Shown here in pieces: positions 9,094-17,560 of a stretch of DNA of 64,000 nt (positions within the stretch are counted from its first letter, which is position 1; each line of letters opens with the position of its first letter). The position numbers were made by a program, and so were the translations under genes. Origin of the DNA: Parashewanella sp965200795 (GTDB taxonomy: Bacteria > Pseudomonadota > Gammaproteobacteria > Enterobacterales > Shewanellaceae); assembly GCA_965200795.1 (NCBI GenBank), contig CBDAVB010000005.1:248001-312000 (forward strand). The letters run 5' to 3'. The notes under the pieces are model-generated. The model did no database searches. It was not told where the DNA came from and saw only the letters and a program-made list of their open reading frames with translations.

Positions 9094-11606
9094 CATCCAA
9101 TGCATTACCAACACTGTGGCAACGGGAAAACTCAGTGGCTGAGTTCATTCCTTATCAAACCTTATGTGATTTAAACACGGTCAAAACTCGAAATGGTGAA
9201 TATCTGCAAGTCATTAAGCTTCAGGGTATTGCTCACGAAACCCAAGATGCTGAGCAAATCGAACTTTGGAAAGAGCAGCTTAATTTAATGCTGCGAAACA
9301 TTGCCAATCCCAATATCTGTTTATGGTCACATACCATTCGTCGTGAAATTAAAGCCTTTCCTGCCGGAGAGTTTGAGGTTGAATTCGACCGTAAGCTTAA
9401 CCAGAAATATGCTGAAAAAATCTGCCAAAGTGAGCTATTTATCAATGAGCTATATTTGACTGTAACCTACAAAGATGGCGTTAGCGAGCCACTCAATGTT
9501 TTCAAAAAGTCGCAAACTAAAGAGCAAAACATCGCTCAGCAGCTAAAATGTATTCGAGCATTAAATGAGATTGTCAGTACCGTTACCGCTTCACTTTCTG
9601 AATATCAGCCACAACGCCTTACTACTTATTATCAAAACGGCCATTTTTATTCTGAGGTACTGACCTTTCTTGATTTTCTGGTTAACTGTGAATGGCAACA
9701 GCGCATTCTACCTAAAGTCGATCTCGCTTATGCACTGCCAAGAATTCGGCCTTACTTTGGTGTCGATACCTTTGCGTTAGAAGGCATCACGGATAAGCAA
9801 TACGGAGCTTGTTTGAGCATTGCTGAATATCCTGAACGCACTGAAGCAGGATTACTCAATGCCCTACTTTCTGCACCTTTTAGTTTTATCTTAAGCCAGA
9901 GTTTTCAGTTTCTTTCAAAGCCTATTGCGACGCAACTCTGTATTCGCCAGCAGAACCGTTTAGTGACTACAGGTGATTTAGCACAATCGCAAGTGGATGA
10001 TATCAATCTTGGTTTGGATGATCTCACTTCAAATCGCATTGTTTATGGTGAACATCATTTTGTATTAACCTTGCTGGCTGATACCACCAAAAAACTCGAT
10101 AGCCATTTAGCCAACGTAAAATCAGAAATGGCTGAACTGGGTATTATTCCAACACGAGAACGCACAGGCTTAGCAGCGGCTTATTGGTCACAGTTACCTG
10201 CCAACAGCAAATACCGCCCTCGCCCCGCACCAATTTCATCTCGTAACTTCGCTGGATTTTGCAGTTTTCATAATTTCCCAACTGGCCGCATTCAAGGCAA
10301 TCAATGGGGCGATGCCGTCACCATATTTCAAACGGAGTCTGGTGCGCCTTTTTACTTTAACTTTCATGAAGCACAAAGCCATCAAAAAAGTACTAAACCA
10401 AACCGTACCGAGCAACAACATCAGAGTTTAACGTCCCAACACTTACCCATTAGCAACGAGGAGGACAAAAACTTTGATGCAAATGTTGAGAAAACGAAGG
10501 AAGCCAATCTCAAGGATGAGTACCACGCTTTAGGCAACACTTTGATTATTGGTGCATCTGGGTCTGGTAAGACGGTGCTGCAAGGTTTTCTTGTTTCTCA
10601 AAGCAAGAAATTCAAACCGACACAAATCATCTTTGATAAAGACCGTGGACTGGAAGTCTATGTACGTGCTTGCCAAGGTTTATATCTGCCATTGCAAATG
10701 GGTAAGCCAACTGGATTTAATCCATTTAACATTGATGATACGCCAGACAATCGTTTGTTCTTAACGTCTTTATTGACCAAGTTAATTGGTGAGGGTTTAA
10801 GTCACTCGCAGCAACAAGAATTGAGCAGTGCAGTAAACGGGGTAATGGCTCTCGATAAACCACTGCGTCGATTAAGTCGCTGTTTAGAATTTCTCGACCC
10901 AGTAGAGCAAAACGGCAGCCATGCCAGATTACAAAAGTGGTGCGACAACGGTCAACTGGCTTGGGTATTGGATAATCCGATTGATGAATTGGACATCACA
11001 CATCAAACATTACTGGCGTTTGATGTCTCAGAGTTTCTTGACCATGCAGAAGTGAGAACGCCCATTGTCATGTATTTGTTTCATCGCATTGAAAAGCTGA
11101 TTGATGGCCGCAGACTGCAAATCATCATGGATGAATTCTGGAAGCTACTACTTGATGAATATTTCGAAGACTTAGCCAACAACAAACAAAAAGTCATCAG
11201 AAAGCAGAACGGCATAATGGTGTATGCCACCCAATCTGCCAAGGATGTACTCAAATCACCGATTGCCCATACCTTAATTGAGCAATGCGCCACCTTTATG
11301 TTTATGCCTAATCCAAAAGCTAAACGGCAAGATTACATTGATGGCTTTGGTCTGACCGAACGGGAATTTGAACTCATCAAAACCAAGCTCATGCCCAACT
11401 CTCGAAAGTTGCTGATTAAGCAAGGTCATGAAAGTGCGGTAGTAACTCTAAATTTAACAGGTTTTGATTACGAACTCGCCGTAATTTCAGGCACTACCGA
11501 CAAAATAAACCTAATGCACCAGTTAATTGAAGAGATCGGCAGCAATCCCAAAGATTGGTTACCGCTTTACACCCAAGCTTTAACCGATAAGCGAGGTGAG
11601 CAATGA
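9090..11606 (+). CDS. virB4: VirB4-family T4SS ATPase
   Basis: This 838-residue protein has a CagE/TrbE/VirB N-terminal domain and a C-terminal AAA ATPase domain. Walker A is GASGSGKT near residues 486-493 and Walker B is IIMDEF near 676-681. It powers pilus biogenesis and substrate passage at the inner membrane. The ATG at 9090, after GGAGG, is chosen over an in-frame TTG 15 bases earlier. Residues 430-465 form a hydrophilic insert just before the Walker A (EQQHQSLTSQHLP...KTKEAN), a likely flexible linker. The start overlaps virB3 and the stop overlaps virB5, each by four bases. Confidence 0.95.
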   Translation: MTSNALPTLWQRENSVAEFIPYQTLCDLNTVKTRNGEYLQVIKLQGIAHETQDAEQIELWKEQLNLMLRNIANPNICLWSHTIRREIKAFPAGEFEVEFDRKLNQKYAEKICQSELFINELYLTVTYKDGVSEPLNVFKKSQTKEQNIAQQLKCIRALNEIVSTVTASLSEYQPQRLTTYYQNGHFYSEVLTFLDFLVNCEWQQRILPKVDLAYALPRIRPYFGVDTFALEGITDKQYGACLSIAEYPERTEAGLLNALLSAPFSFILSQSFQFLSKPIATQLCIRQQNRLVTTGDLAQSQVDDINLGLDDLTSNRIVYGEHHFVLTLLADTTKKLDSHLANVKSEMAELGIIPTRERTGLAAAYWSQLPANSKYRPRPAPISSRNFAGFCSFHNFPTGRIQGNQWGDAVTIFQTESGAPFYFNFHEAQSHQKSTKPNRTEQQHQSLTSQHLPISNEEDKNFDANVEKTKEANLKDEYHALGNTLIIGASGSGKTVLQGFLVSQSKKFKPTQIIFDKDRGLEVYVRACQGLYLPLQMGKPTGFNPFNIDDTPDNRLFLTSLLTKLIGEGLSHSQQQELSSAVNGVMALDKPLRRLSRCLEFLDPVEQNGSHARLQKWCDNGQLAWVLDNPIDELDITHQTLLAFDVSEFLDHAEVRTPIVMYLFHRIEKLIDGRRLQIIMDEFWKLLLDEYFEDLANNKQKVIRKQNGIMVYATQSAKDVLKSPIAHTLIEQCATFMFMPNPKAKRQDYIDGFGLTEREFELIKTKLMPNSRKLLIKQGHESAVVTLNLTGFDYELAVISGTTDKINLMHQLIEEIGSNPKDWLPLYTQALTDKRGEQ

Positions 11607-12217
11607 AGCGTTTATTGGTTCTGCTTTTATTATCTCAATCGGCAATGGCCTTCCCTGTCATTGATGTCGCCAACCTACATCAAAACATCATTCAGGTGAA
11701 ACATCTACTTGAGGAAATCAACACTCTAAAACAGCAACTGCAAACCGCAAAATACCAATTGCACAGCATTAATGGCATTCGGCATATGTCAGGTGCCATT
11801 GATTCAGTGTATGACATCAGCGTTAAGGTTGACCCAAATTTAACTTTGAAACAACAAGGCTTACACAACAGTCAATGGCTGCAACTGGGTGGTGATGTAG
11901 CCGGACTCTATGATGATGTTAACCGCTACCGTGGCCGCTGGTTCGGGCAAACTCAAGTTTCACTGCAGCAAACTCAAGCTCGATATCAACAGCTAATGCA
12001 TTTGATTCAGAAAATCGATAATGCACCACAACAAAAAGACATTGAGGATTTACAGGCTCGAATTGATGCCGAAGGCGTCATGCTCGCCAACGAACAAGCC
12101 AAGCTGCAACTACTACAAGCCCAAGCTAAGGCCAGTGATGCACTGACGCAACAACGTATTACCCAAATGGCCATTGAATCTGGTGGTGAACTCCACCCGA
12201 TTAATTTGAATTACTAA
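11603..12217 (+). CDS. virB5: VirB5/TrbJ-like periplasmic pilus-tip protein
   Basis: The 204-residue precursor has a clear signal peptide (MKRLLVLLLLSQSAMA, cleavage before FPVID) and a mature part rich in Gln and Leu heptads. The mature part is long and helical, as expected for VirB5/TraC minor pilins. The assignment rests on position between virB4 and virB6 and on this architecture more than on strict motifs. The ATGA start overlaps virB4. Confidence 0.8.
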   Translation: MKRLLVLLLLSQSAMAFPVIDVANLHQNIIQVKHLLEEINTLKQQLQTAKYQLHSINGIRHMSGAIDSVYDISVKVDPNLTLKQQGLHNSQWLQLGGDVAGLYDDVNRYRGRWFGQTQVSLQQTQARYQQLMHLIQKIDNAPQQKDIEDLQARIDAEGVMLANEQAKLQLLQAQAKASDALTQQRITQMAIESGGELHPINLNY

Positions 12218-12269
12218 CAAATTTTTACCAGAAAATCCAAGGACGGGTACAACCTAAAGAGAAGTACCC

Positions 12270-12563
12270 ATGAAAGCACAACATTTAACCATTATCGCTA
12301 TCGGCTCTCTATCTTTAGCAGCTTGCTTTGATAGCAAACATAACCAAGACAACACTACAGCAGCGCCAACCGTAAACTGGTATTTGGCACACAACAAACA
12401 GCTGGACGATACCTTAAAGCGTTGCAGTGAAAATCCCGCTAAATATCGTAATCAACCTGAGTGCATTAATGCCCTGCAAGCGGCTAATCAACGTAGTTCG
12501 GGCGAGTTACACCCACTTCATATTGATGTAGATAAGCTGCCTAAACACCACGGCTGGAACTAG
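12270..12563 (+). CDS. eexN: EexN-family entry-exclusion lipoprotein
   Basis: This 97-residue lipoprotein has a lipobox LAAC at about residue 19. The mature part holds the EexN pattern WYLAHN...LKRCSENPAKYRNQPECINALQA, including the paired cysteines. Such proteins sit in the cell envelope of the recipient and block redundant uptake of the same element. Its place between virB5 and virB6 is standard for VirB-type conjugative elements. Confidence 0.85.
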   Translation: MKAQHLTIIAIGSLSLAACFDSKHNQDNTTAAPTVNWYLAHNKQLDDTLKRCSENPAKYRNQPECINALQAANQRSSGELHPLHIDVDKLPKHHGWN

Positions 12564-12572
12564 GTAAAAGTC

Positions 12573-13598
12573 ATGGCTGCTCGAAGTAATCTCTATCAAA
12601 GCATTTTTCACATGGTTGACCATGCACTCAATAACTATGTGCAGCAAGGCTCTGTGCGCTTGATTGATTTTCTGTTGCCACTGTTCAGCAGCTTAATGAT
12701 TATCTGGATTGCAATTTGGGGTTACAGCCTAATGATGGGTAAAAGTGATGCGCCACTACAAGAAGGCTTTTTCCGAATTTTGCGTGTCGGTTTTATCTTA
12801 GCTTTAGGGCTGACAGCAAGCCGTTACAATCAGACCGTAGTCACATTTTTAAGTGATACCCCGCAAACTCTCGCTTCAATCATTACAGGTAACTCAAGTC
12901 AAGATGCCGCAGGCTTGCTCGATAAACTGTTCACCCAAATCTTTGCCCTTGCTGATACATCATGGAAGCAAGGTGGCGTGATGAACGGCAACTTCGGCAT
13001 GTATTTCTTAGCCATTGCCGTAGTACTGATTGGCAGCTGCCTGACTTTGTTAGTCGCATTTTTTATTCTGCTCAGCAAAGTGATGGTCAGTATTTTACTG
13101 GCAGTCGGCCCGGCATTCTTTGTGTTGTTATTGTTTCAAGCGACTCAACGTTTCTTTGAGAGCTGGCTAGGCATGGTGCTCAACTTTGGTTTTGTGCTAC
13201 TTCTTGGTGTCGCTTCAGGTCAATTAATGACAACGGTTGCCGCTGATTATCTGCAGCAAATTTCCAGTAACCACAATACCGTTTCCACCCTCAGTGACAG
13301 CTCAATGCTGTGTATTGTACTTGGGCTGTGCATTTTGGTGATGAAACAAATTCCTGCAATGGCTGCTGCGCTTGGTGGTGGCGTAGCAATAGCCGCAAAC
13401 GGTGCGATTGCTCATAGCTTACACGCCCTAAGACCAACCTCTTTACGCCATCAATACCGAAACTTACGTCGAGATTTAAATTACACAGGTCAGGCTCTCA
13501 AATTACCATTAAAACCTGTTGGTGCCAGCTATCACGCTTACCAGCAACATTTTGGTGGTAACAGCATTTCACAACGCAATGGAGACACATCGGAATGA
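12573..13598 (+). CDS. virB6: VirB6/TrbL polytopic inner-membrane protein
   Basis: The 341 residues contain at least five to six TM helices, including VRLIDFLLPLFSSLMIIW, AVVLIGSCLTLLVAFFILL and a helix near MLCIVLGLCILVM. The C-terminal cytoplasmic tail is basic. It forms part of the inner-membrane channel. The stop overlaps the next start by four bases. Confidence 0.9.
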   Translation: MAARSNLYQSIFHMVDHALNNYVQQGSVRLIDFLLPLFSSLMIIWIAIWGYSLMMGKSDAPLQEGFFRILRVGFILALGLTASRYNQTVVTFLSDTPQTLASIITGNSSQDAAGLLDKLFTQIFALADTSWKQGGVMNGNFGMYFLAIAVVLIGSCLTLLVAFFILLSKVMVSILLAVGPAFFVLLLFQATQRFFESWLGMVLNFGFVLLLGVASGQLMTTVAADYLQQISSNHNTVSTLSDSSMLCIVLGLCILVMKQIPAMAAALGGGVAIAANGAIAHSLHALRPTSLRHQYRNLRRDLNYTGQALKLPLKPVGASYHAYQQHFGGNSISQRNGDTSE

Positions 13599-13744
13599 AG
13601 CAACTTATCGCCCTTAGTTTGGTTTTAGTATTAACCCATTGCGCCAGTGCACCTAAGCCATCGCATTGCAAAAACGATGGAAAAGGCTTAAAGCCCCTGA
13701 ACACCACTCCAGTGAAGCTTTCAGCTAAGGAGCACCATGACTAA
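13595..13744 (+). CDS. Small VirB7-like lipoprotein
   Basis: This 49-residue frame is MKQLIALSLVLVLTHCASA followed by a short polar tail. Cys16 follows LTH, a lipobox-like site with an unusual His at -1. A second Cys lies at position 25. It starts in an ATGA overlap with virB6 and ends inside the virB8 start region, the place where VirB7 is found in related operons. VirB7 is the outer-membrane lipoprotein that anchors VirB9. The function is inferred from position and lipoprotein character. Confidence 0.7.
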   Translation: MKQLIALSLVLVLTHCASAPKPSHCKNDGKGLKPLNTTPVKLSAKEHHD

Positions 13745-14489
13745 TATGTTGCCAGACACGCTTAACTTGCCGTTATCTGAGAAACAATTTGCCAAGCAAT
13801 ACTTCAAAGAAGCCAGAGGTTGGGATGCCGAATTAAGCACGCAAACCAAACGTTCTGAACAACGGGCGTGGCGTTGCTGCGCAGTATTAACGCTCCTAGC
13901 TGTGCTGCAAGGTGTTGGCTTAGTATGTTTGCTGCCATTGAAATCTATCGAACCGTTCGTGATTCGAGTCGATAACAATACTGGCTTGGTAGATGTCGTT
14001 TCTACACTCGCCAGTCACGGTCAAGTGCAACTTCAAGCCCAAGAGTTGATGGATAAATATTGGCTCACTCAATACTTACGCCATCGAGAAAGCTACCAGT
14101 GGGAAACTCGCAGTTATGACCGCAACGTGATTGGTGTGATGTCATCCGAACCTGTGCAACAGGAATATTCGGCGCTTACCGATCCTAAAGCGAACCCACA
14201 AGCACCAATCAATCGTTACAGACAATCCACACAAGTGCGAGTGCATATCGAAGCCATCAGTTTTATCGGTAATGAAAAAGTCGCTGGTGAACAACACAAA
14301 ACTGCCTTGGTACGTTACTCAAAACAAATCAAACGTCTTGGAGAGCAACATCCTGTCAGTCATTGGATAGCGACCATTACCTTTGTATATCGAAACTCAC
14401 CGATGAAGCTGGAAGATCGCCGCTTAAACCCGCTTGGCTTTCAAGTATTGAGTTATCGCAATGATCAAGCAACGGGAGGTAGTGAATGA
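13737..14489 (+). CDS. virB8: VirB8-family T4SS assembly protein
   Basis: This 250-residue bitopic protein has a short cytoplasmic N-terminus, one TM helix (CCAVLTLLAVLQGVGLVCLL, about residues 42-61) and a periplasmic NTF2-like domain. The periplasmic part includes YDRNVIGVMSS and the closing IATITFVYRNSPM...RRLNPLGFQV typical of VirB8. It nucleates the inner-membrane complex. It overlaps both neighbours. Confidence 0.93.
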   Translation: MTNMLPDTLNLPLSEKQFAKQYFKEARGWDAELSTQTKRSEQRAWRCCAVLTLLAVLQGVGLVCLLPLKSIEPFVIRVDNNTGLVDVVSTLASHGQVQLQAQELMDKYWLTQYLRHRESYQWETRSYDRNVIGVMSSEPVQQEYSALTDPKANPQAPINRYRQSTQVRVHIEAISFIGNEKVAGEQHKTALVRYSKQIKRLGEQHPVSHWIATITFVYRNSPMKLEDRRLNPLGFQVLSYRNDQATGGSE

Positions 14490-15397
14490 AGTTATGCAAC
14501 TTCCTAAGTTGTCGCTACAGAGTAGGCTGGAGCCTAGTGTCTTTGAGCCTTTCAAAAACAAAAAGTCGCTGGATGCCAGCCTGCGCTGGCATGACGTTAA
14601 TGCTTTTTTCAAACTTTTCCTTTGCCCTTGAAACCCCACATATGGGTAAGCTGGATAAACGAGTAAGGCACATTAACTACCAAGCTGAGCAAGTGGTGAA
14701 ATTGGTTGGTCATTATGGCTTTGCGACTGATATTGCTTTTGCTCAAGGCGAATCTATTAAACAAATTGCTATAGGTGACAGTGATGCGTGGTCAGTAATT
14801 CCTGTCGCCAATCACATCTTCATCAAGCCCAAAGCAGCAAAAGCCATTACCAATATGACGGTATTAACTAACCAAAGAGTTTATAGTTTCGAACTGTCAG
14901 CCCATTGGTCACAACACGGCGCTCACCCCTATCCCAACGATATGATGTTTGCCATTGATTTTCACTATCCTGCTCAGCAACAACAAACCAATATCAAAGA
15001 GCAGAGGCTACAGCAGCTTAAACAACAACTGAACGCTAATCAGCCGCCACAAGTACGTAATCAGAACTACTTCTATAAAGGCGATGACAGCATTGAACCG
15101 ATTCATGCCTTTGATGATGGTCGTTTTACTTACCTGACCTTTAACCGCAAGCAAGATTTACCTGCGGTTTACATTATCAATTCTGATAACAGCGAAAGCT
15201 TGGTTAACTCCAACGTTAATCCAAACTATCCAGACACCATCATTATTCAACGGGTCGTAAGGCAGTTAGTGTTGCGTCAAGGCGACACTGTGGTGTGTTT
15301 GTTTAATCAAAGTTTCGATAACGAAGCCCCTGCCAACTACCAAACCAGCAATATTGCCCATGTGACTCGCAAGCTCAAAGGAGAACATCATGACTAA
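14486..15397 (+). CDS. virB9: VirB9-family outer-membrane core complex protein
   Basis: The 303-residue frame has a conserved CagX/VirB9 body (VVKLVGHYGFATDIAFAQGE...FTYLTFNRKQDLPAVYI), which forms the outer-membrane ring with VirB7 and VirB10. The first ~45 residues are unusual. A palindromic REP-like unit (14573-14592) is translated in frame as RWMPACAGMT just ahead of the hydrophobic stretch TLMLFSNFSFA. The coupled ATGA start at 14486 gives a long, interrupted signal region. An internal ATG at 14591 would give a short, cleaner signal peptide. Confidence 0.92.
   Translation: MKLCNFLSCRYRVGWSLVSLSLSKTKSRWMPACAGMTLMLFSNFSFALETPHMGKLDKRVRHINYQAEQVVKLVGHYGFATDIAFAQGESIKQIAIGDSDAWSVIPVANHIFIKPKAAKAITNMTVLTNQRVYSFELSAHWSQHGAHPYPNDMMFAIDFHYPAQQQQTNIKEQRLQQLKQQLNANQPPQVRNQNYFYKGDDSIEPIHAFDDGRFTYLTFNRKQDLPAVYIINSDNSESLVNSNVNPNYPDTIIIQRVVRQLVLRQGDTVVCLFNQSFDNEAPANYQTSNIAHVTRKLKGEHHD
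14573..14592. repeat. REP-like palindrome inside virB9
   Basis: A perfect hairpin, ATGCCAGC-CTGC-GCTGGCAT, is followed by GAC. Similar ...GCGGGCAT/GGGTAT-GA units occur at 47856-47875 and 49026-49045 between chromosomal genes, but this one is inside a coding sequence. Confidence 0.75.
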
Positions 15398-16529
15398 CCA
15401 ACAATCTCAAAACGATGCTCTTGTTGAAACGCAAGCCGTACCAGAGCTAACGGCAAATCAAGGCAGTCGCATGGCATTATCCAAACCAGTAATGATTGTT
15501 TGTTGCTTGGTGTTGATAGGCTTACTGGTATTGGTTAACGGTGGTTTTAGCCACGCTAAAGATGAACAACAGCAACCCAATACCAATAAAGAAATTGGTA
15601 ACCATTTAGGTAAACCACCAGAGTTACCTAAAACTCACGATAAGCCATCAAACTCTGCCGATGATGAATCTGATAAAGCCAATTTGTTGCATACAGGACT
15701 AACCGACCTCACCTCGCAACCCGCTAACCCTGAATACACTTCGGTATCAACTCGCAAGCAATTGACACCTGCTGAGCGTAAACAGTGGGATAAGATTTTA
15801 ATTATCAATCGTAACTCGCAGCTACCAAACTCTGAACCAACTACTACTCAAGTTAACGATGATATTAGTTCTGAGCAACAACCCAGCTCGCTATCGGTAA
15901 AGCTACAAGCGACCAAACTGAGTGGCAGTGTTGCCAGTCATATTGTAGACCCAAACTTGTTCATCACTAAAGGCGCTTTTTTAGATTGTATCTTAGAAAC
16001 CGCCATCAGCTCAGATGTGCCAGGCATGACTCGCTGCCAATTAAGTCGGGATATTTATTCCACCAATGGCAAAGTGCTGTTGCTGGAAAAAGGCAGTCAC
16101 ATTGTCGGTCAGTACCAAAGTGGCTTACAGCAAGGTGTGGCACGAATTTTTGTGTTATGGAATCGCATTGAAACCCCAAATGGCGTCATCATCGATTTAG
16201 ATTCACCCGGTACTGACACGTTAGGGCGCAGTGGTCACACTGGCTTTGTGGACGGCCATTTTAAACAACGGTTTGGCTCTGCCATTTTATTGAGTTTAAT
16301 TGGTGACGTTGGAAGCTATGCATCGAATAAAGCCAACAGTGGAAACAAGAACCAAATTCAATTCGGCAACACCATTGGCAGCAGCAAAGATTTAGCTTCA
16401 ATTGCCCTGCAAGACTCCATTCGCATCAAACCTACGCTACTCAAAAATCAAGGTGAGCACATCAATGTGTTCGTTGCCCGTGACTTGGACTTCAGGAGTG
16501 TCTATGACTTGCAGCTCAGTCGTGAATAA
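15390..16529 (+). CDS. virB10: VirB10-family T4SS energy transducer
   Basis: This 379-residue protein has a cytoplasmic N-terminus, one TM helix (VMIVCCLVLIGLLVLVNGG, about residues 31-50) and a Pro/Thr/Ser-rich periplasmic spacer. The TrbI/VirB10 beta-barrel domain follows (GAFLDCILETAISSDVPG...GSHIVGQYQSG...IDLDSPGTDTLGRSG). It spans both membranes and links ATPase state to the outer-membrane pore. It overlaps virB9 by eight bases and virB11 by 26. Confidence 0.95.
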   Translation: MTNQQSQNDALVETQAVPELTANQGSRMALSKPVMIVCCLVLIGLLVLVNGGFSHAKDEQQQPNTNKEIGNHLGKPPELPKTHDKPSNSADDESDKANLLHTGLTDLTSQPANPEYTSVSTRKQLTPAERKQWDKILIINRNSQLPNSEPTTTQVNDDISSEQQPSSLSVKLQATKLSGSVASHIVDPNLFITKGAFLDCILETAISSDVPGMTRCQLSRDIYSTNGKVLLLEKGSHIVGQYQSGLQQGVARIFVLWNRIETPNGVIIDLDSPGTDTLGRSGHTGFVDGHFKQRFGSAILLSLIGDVGSYASNKANSGNKNQIQFGNTIGSSKDLASIALQDSIRIKPTLLKNQGEHINVFVARDLDFRSVYDLQLSRE

Positions 16530-17559
16530 CTTGGCCGTTAATAACTCAGACACTCACAATGCAGACAAGATTGAAAACTGCCGAGCCGTTGCCTTATTCG
16601 AGCACTTAAAATTACTTGCGCCTTATTTGCAGCAAGATGGCGTCACCGAATTAGTGATTAATAAACCTAATGAGCTGATCAACGAAAGTCATTTAGGTTG
16701 GCAACAGTATCAAGATGAAAACATTACATTGGAATATTGCCAACGATTGGCCAAGTTGATTGCGACCTACTCAAGTCAAAAACTGGATGCCAGTCACCCA
16801 ATACTCTCTGCGACACTCCCCTCTGGAGAACGGGTACAAATCACCATTCCACCTGCTACCTTGATTGGCCGCATCAGTATCACCATTCGCAAACCAGCCA
16901 GTGAGAATTTCACCCTGCAAGATTATCAGCGACAAGGCTACTTTGACTCTGTTGCTCCTAAGAGTGCTAAGCCAAATGAATGCGAATTGCAGAAAATCTA
17001 TGACAACAATCACATTGCCGAATTTTTACAGCTTGCGATTGAGCACAAGAAAAACATCATTGTTTCAGGCGCTACAGGCTCAGGAAAAACCACCTTTACA
17101 CGTTCATTGCTGCAACTTGTACCGCAAACAGAACGGTTAATTAGCATTGAAAATGTTGATGAGCTGCAGCTATACCGCACTCATAAAAACAGTGTCAGTT
17201 TGTTTTATTCAGCGGGTAATCAAGGCATCGCACCCATAACTCAAAAACAGCTTTTAGAATCCAGCTTACGCATGAAGCCAGACAGAGTGTTTTTGGCAGA
17301 ACTTATTCGTGGCGAAGAAGCCTTTTACTTCCTGCGCAATATCAATTCTGGTCATCCCGGCAGTATCACCACCATGCACGCAGGGAGCGCACAATTGGCC
17401 ATTGAACAATTGGTGATACTGCTCAAAGAAAGCCAAGCGGGTTCAAGCTTATCGAAAGCCGATATCAAGCAATTAATCCATTTATGCGTTGATGTAATTG
17501 TGCAACTGCAAAATGTCGATGGCCGCCGCTTTGTCAGTGAGGTGTATTTCCGTGGTTAA
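16504..17559 (+). CDS. virB11: VirB11-family traffic ATPase
   Basis: This is a 351-residue secretion NTPase. Walker A is GATGSGKTT near residue 190, followed by the Asp-box region ENVDELQL and the Walker B/His-box stretch RVFLAELIRGEEAF...HPGSITTMHAGS. The ATG at 16504, after AGGAGTG and inside the virB10 end, replaces a longer frame that would read 34 codons further into virB10. It forms a hexamer on the inner face of the membrane. Confidence 0.94.
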   Translation: MTCSSVVNNLAVNNSDTHNADKIENCRAVALFEHLKLLAPYLQQDGVTELVINKPNELINESHLGWQQYQDENITLEYCQRLAKLIATYSSQKLDASHPILSATLPSGERVQITIPPATLIGRISITIRKPASENFTLQDYQRQGYFDSVAPKSAKPNECELQKIYDNNHIAEFLQLAIEHKKNIIVSGATGSGKTTFTRSLLQLVPQTERLISIENVDELQLYRTHKNSVSLFYSAGNQGIAPITQKQLLESSLRMKPDRVFLAELIRGEEAFYFLRNINSGHPGSITTMHAGSAQLAIEQLVILLKESQAGSSLSKADIKQLIHLCVDVIVQLQNVDGRRFVSEVYFRG

Positions 17560-17560
17560 T

